From Priapulus caudatus (lineage: Eukaryota > Priapulida > Priapulimorpha > Priapulimorphida > Priapulidae), in NCBI RefSeq assembly GCF_000485595.1, contig NW_014577265.1, forward strand, positions 147,662 through 211,661: 64,000 nucleotides of DNA. The letters run 5' to 3'. Of this stretch, positions 63,646 through 64,000 are shown piece after piece. Numbering within the stretch: the first letter of the stretch is position 1; every line of letters begins with the position of its first letter. Both the position numbers and the translations under genes were made by a program. The notes under the pieces were generated by a model, which ran no database searches, had not been told where the DNA came from, and was given only the letters and a program-made list of their open reading frames with translations.

Positions 63646-63863
63646 CGCATGGATGGTGAATATGATGCATGGAGTCCCCCTTGTCCACTGACCTCTATAT
63701 ACTAGCTGTTAGTATAATATAGAGATGACACTGCCACTAGTATATCCGTGACGCAAGCCCGTGTATTTTGCCGCTCTACCGGGAGAAATAATTATGAAGC
63801 GCACATTTCAGCATTGTTTGTAATTAAGACAGTAACATGGTTGTGGTGTGTATACGGTGTAAC

Positions 63864-63959
63864 AATAAAATAGTTATAGACTGTGTATGTTACGCGGGTG
63901 TGTAACTACCTTTAATATCAATTAGTTTTTTTAAATCTTACAAGTTGCTATTGAATAAA
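63864..63959 (+). terminator. Polyadenylation signals of the arylsulfatase gene
   Basis: AATAAA at 63864-63869 and again at 63954-63959, about 220 and 310 bases past the stop codon. Either could be used. Confidence 0.6.
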
Positions 63960-64000
63960 AATTGCGTGTCGAAATTGAAATTGTTCGCAATCCATCGTTC

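Overview
The window is nuclear DNA from an animal. The recognisable host genes carry GT-AG introns, long introns are packed with transposable elements, and there are simple repeats and arrays of the CCCTAA/TTAGGG telomere-type hexamer. An ionotropic-receptor-like (IR/iGluR) gene points to a protostome. Hexamer arrays rather than TTAGG point away from typical arthropods. A marine, non-arthropod protostome is therefore my best guess, held with low confidence. About three quarters of the window is transposable-element or repeat DNA.

Host genes. (1) The last three exons of NKAP (NF-kappa-B activating protein) lie on + at 235-316, 1210-1359 and 7114-7282; the 5' part of the gene is outside the window. 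(2) A single-exon IR-like receptor lies on - at 34155-35607, nearly complete but with one 1-nt frameshift at the pore. (3) A complete arylsulfatase lies on + at 46302-63645. Its seven exons join in frame to 519 residues, with every expected active-site residue. Its first intron holds a 10.7-kb antisense Gypsy element, and its second intron holds a LINE tail.

Mobile-element layout. The last NKAP intron holds a solo LTR (5682-6126) and a small MITE (3634-3812). From 7978 to 24252 there is a nested stack on the minus strand. A broken gene of a repetitive, uncharacterised family (N-terminal half at 20957-21650, C-terminal half at 8960-10990) appears split by a LINE tail, a BEL/Pao element and other insertions. 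The BEL/Pao element (13330-20470) is itself interrupted by a Gypsy element (15115-19332, target-site duplication GCTAC). The integrase end of BEL/Pao is cut by a long-TIR element (11134-13321), which in turn encloses a pogo-like TIR element (11402-13096). To the right are an inverted-repeat element (21970-22692), a hAT transposase remnant (23328-24252) and a TIR element enclosing telomere-type repeats (24557-24949).

From 25.9 to 33.1 kb there are a probable LTR (25898-26774), long microsatellites, a TIR element filled by a GTGC-rich minisatellite (29888-30755), a MITE (31283-31987) and a large palindrome (32513-33090). After the receptor come a complete Mag-like Gypsy element (36049-41347, TSD GCTCC) and a PIF/Harbinger derivative (41417-43983, TSD TAA). 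The Harbinger derivative contains a second TIR element with telomere-type repeats. Next is a Penelope-like fragment with inverted terminal repeats that carry a hammerhead-ribozyme-like core (44391-45028).

The points most worth following are the hammerhead-like core in both Penelope arms, the two unrelated TIR elements that each enclose CCCTAA arrays, the accessory zinc-finger reading frame of the large Gypsy element, the inverted duplication inside the Mag-like integrase, and the reconstruction of one split gene across about 10 kb of nested insertions. No CRISPR, rRNA or tRNA gene was seen.
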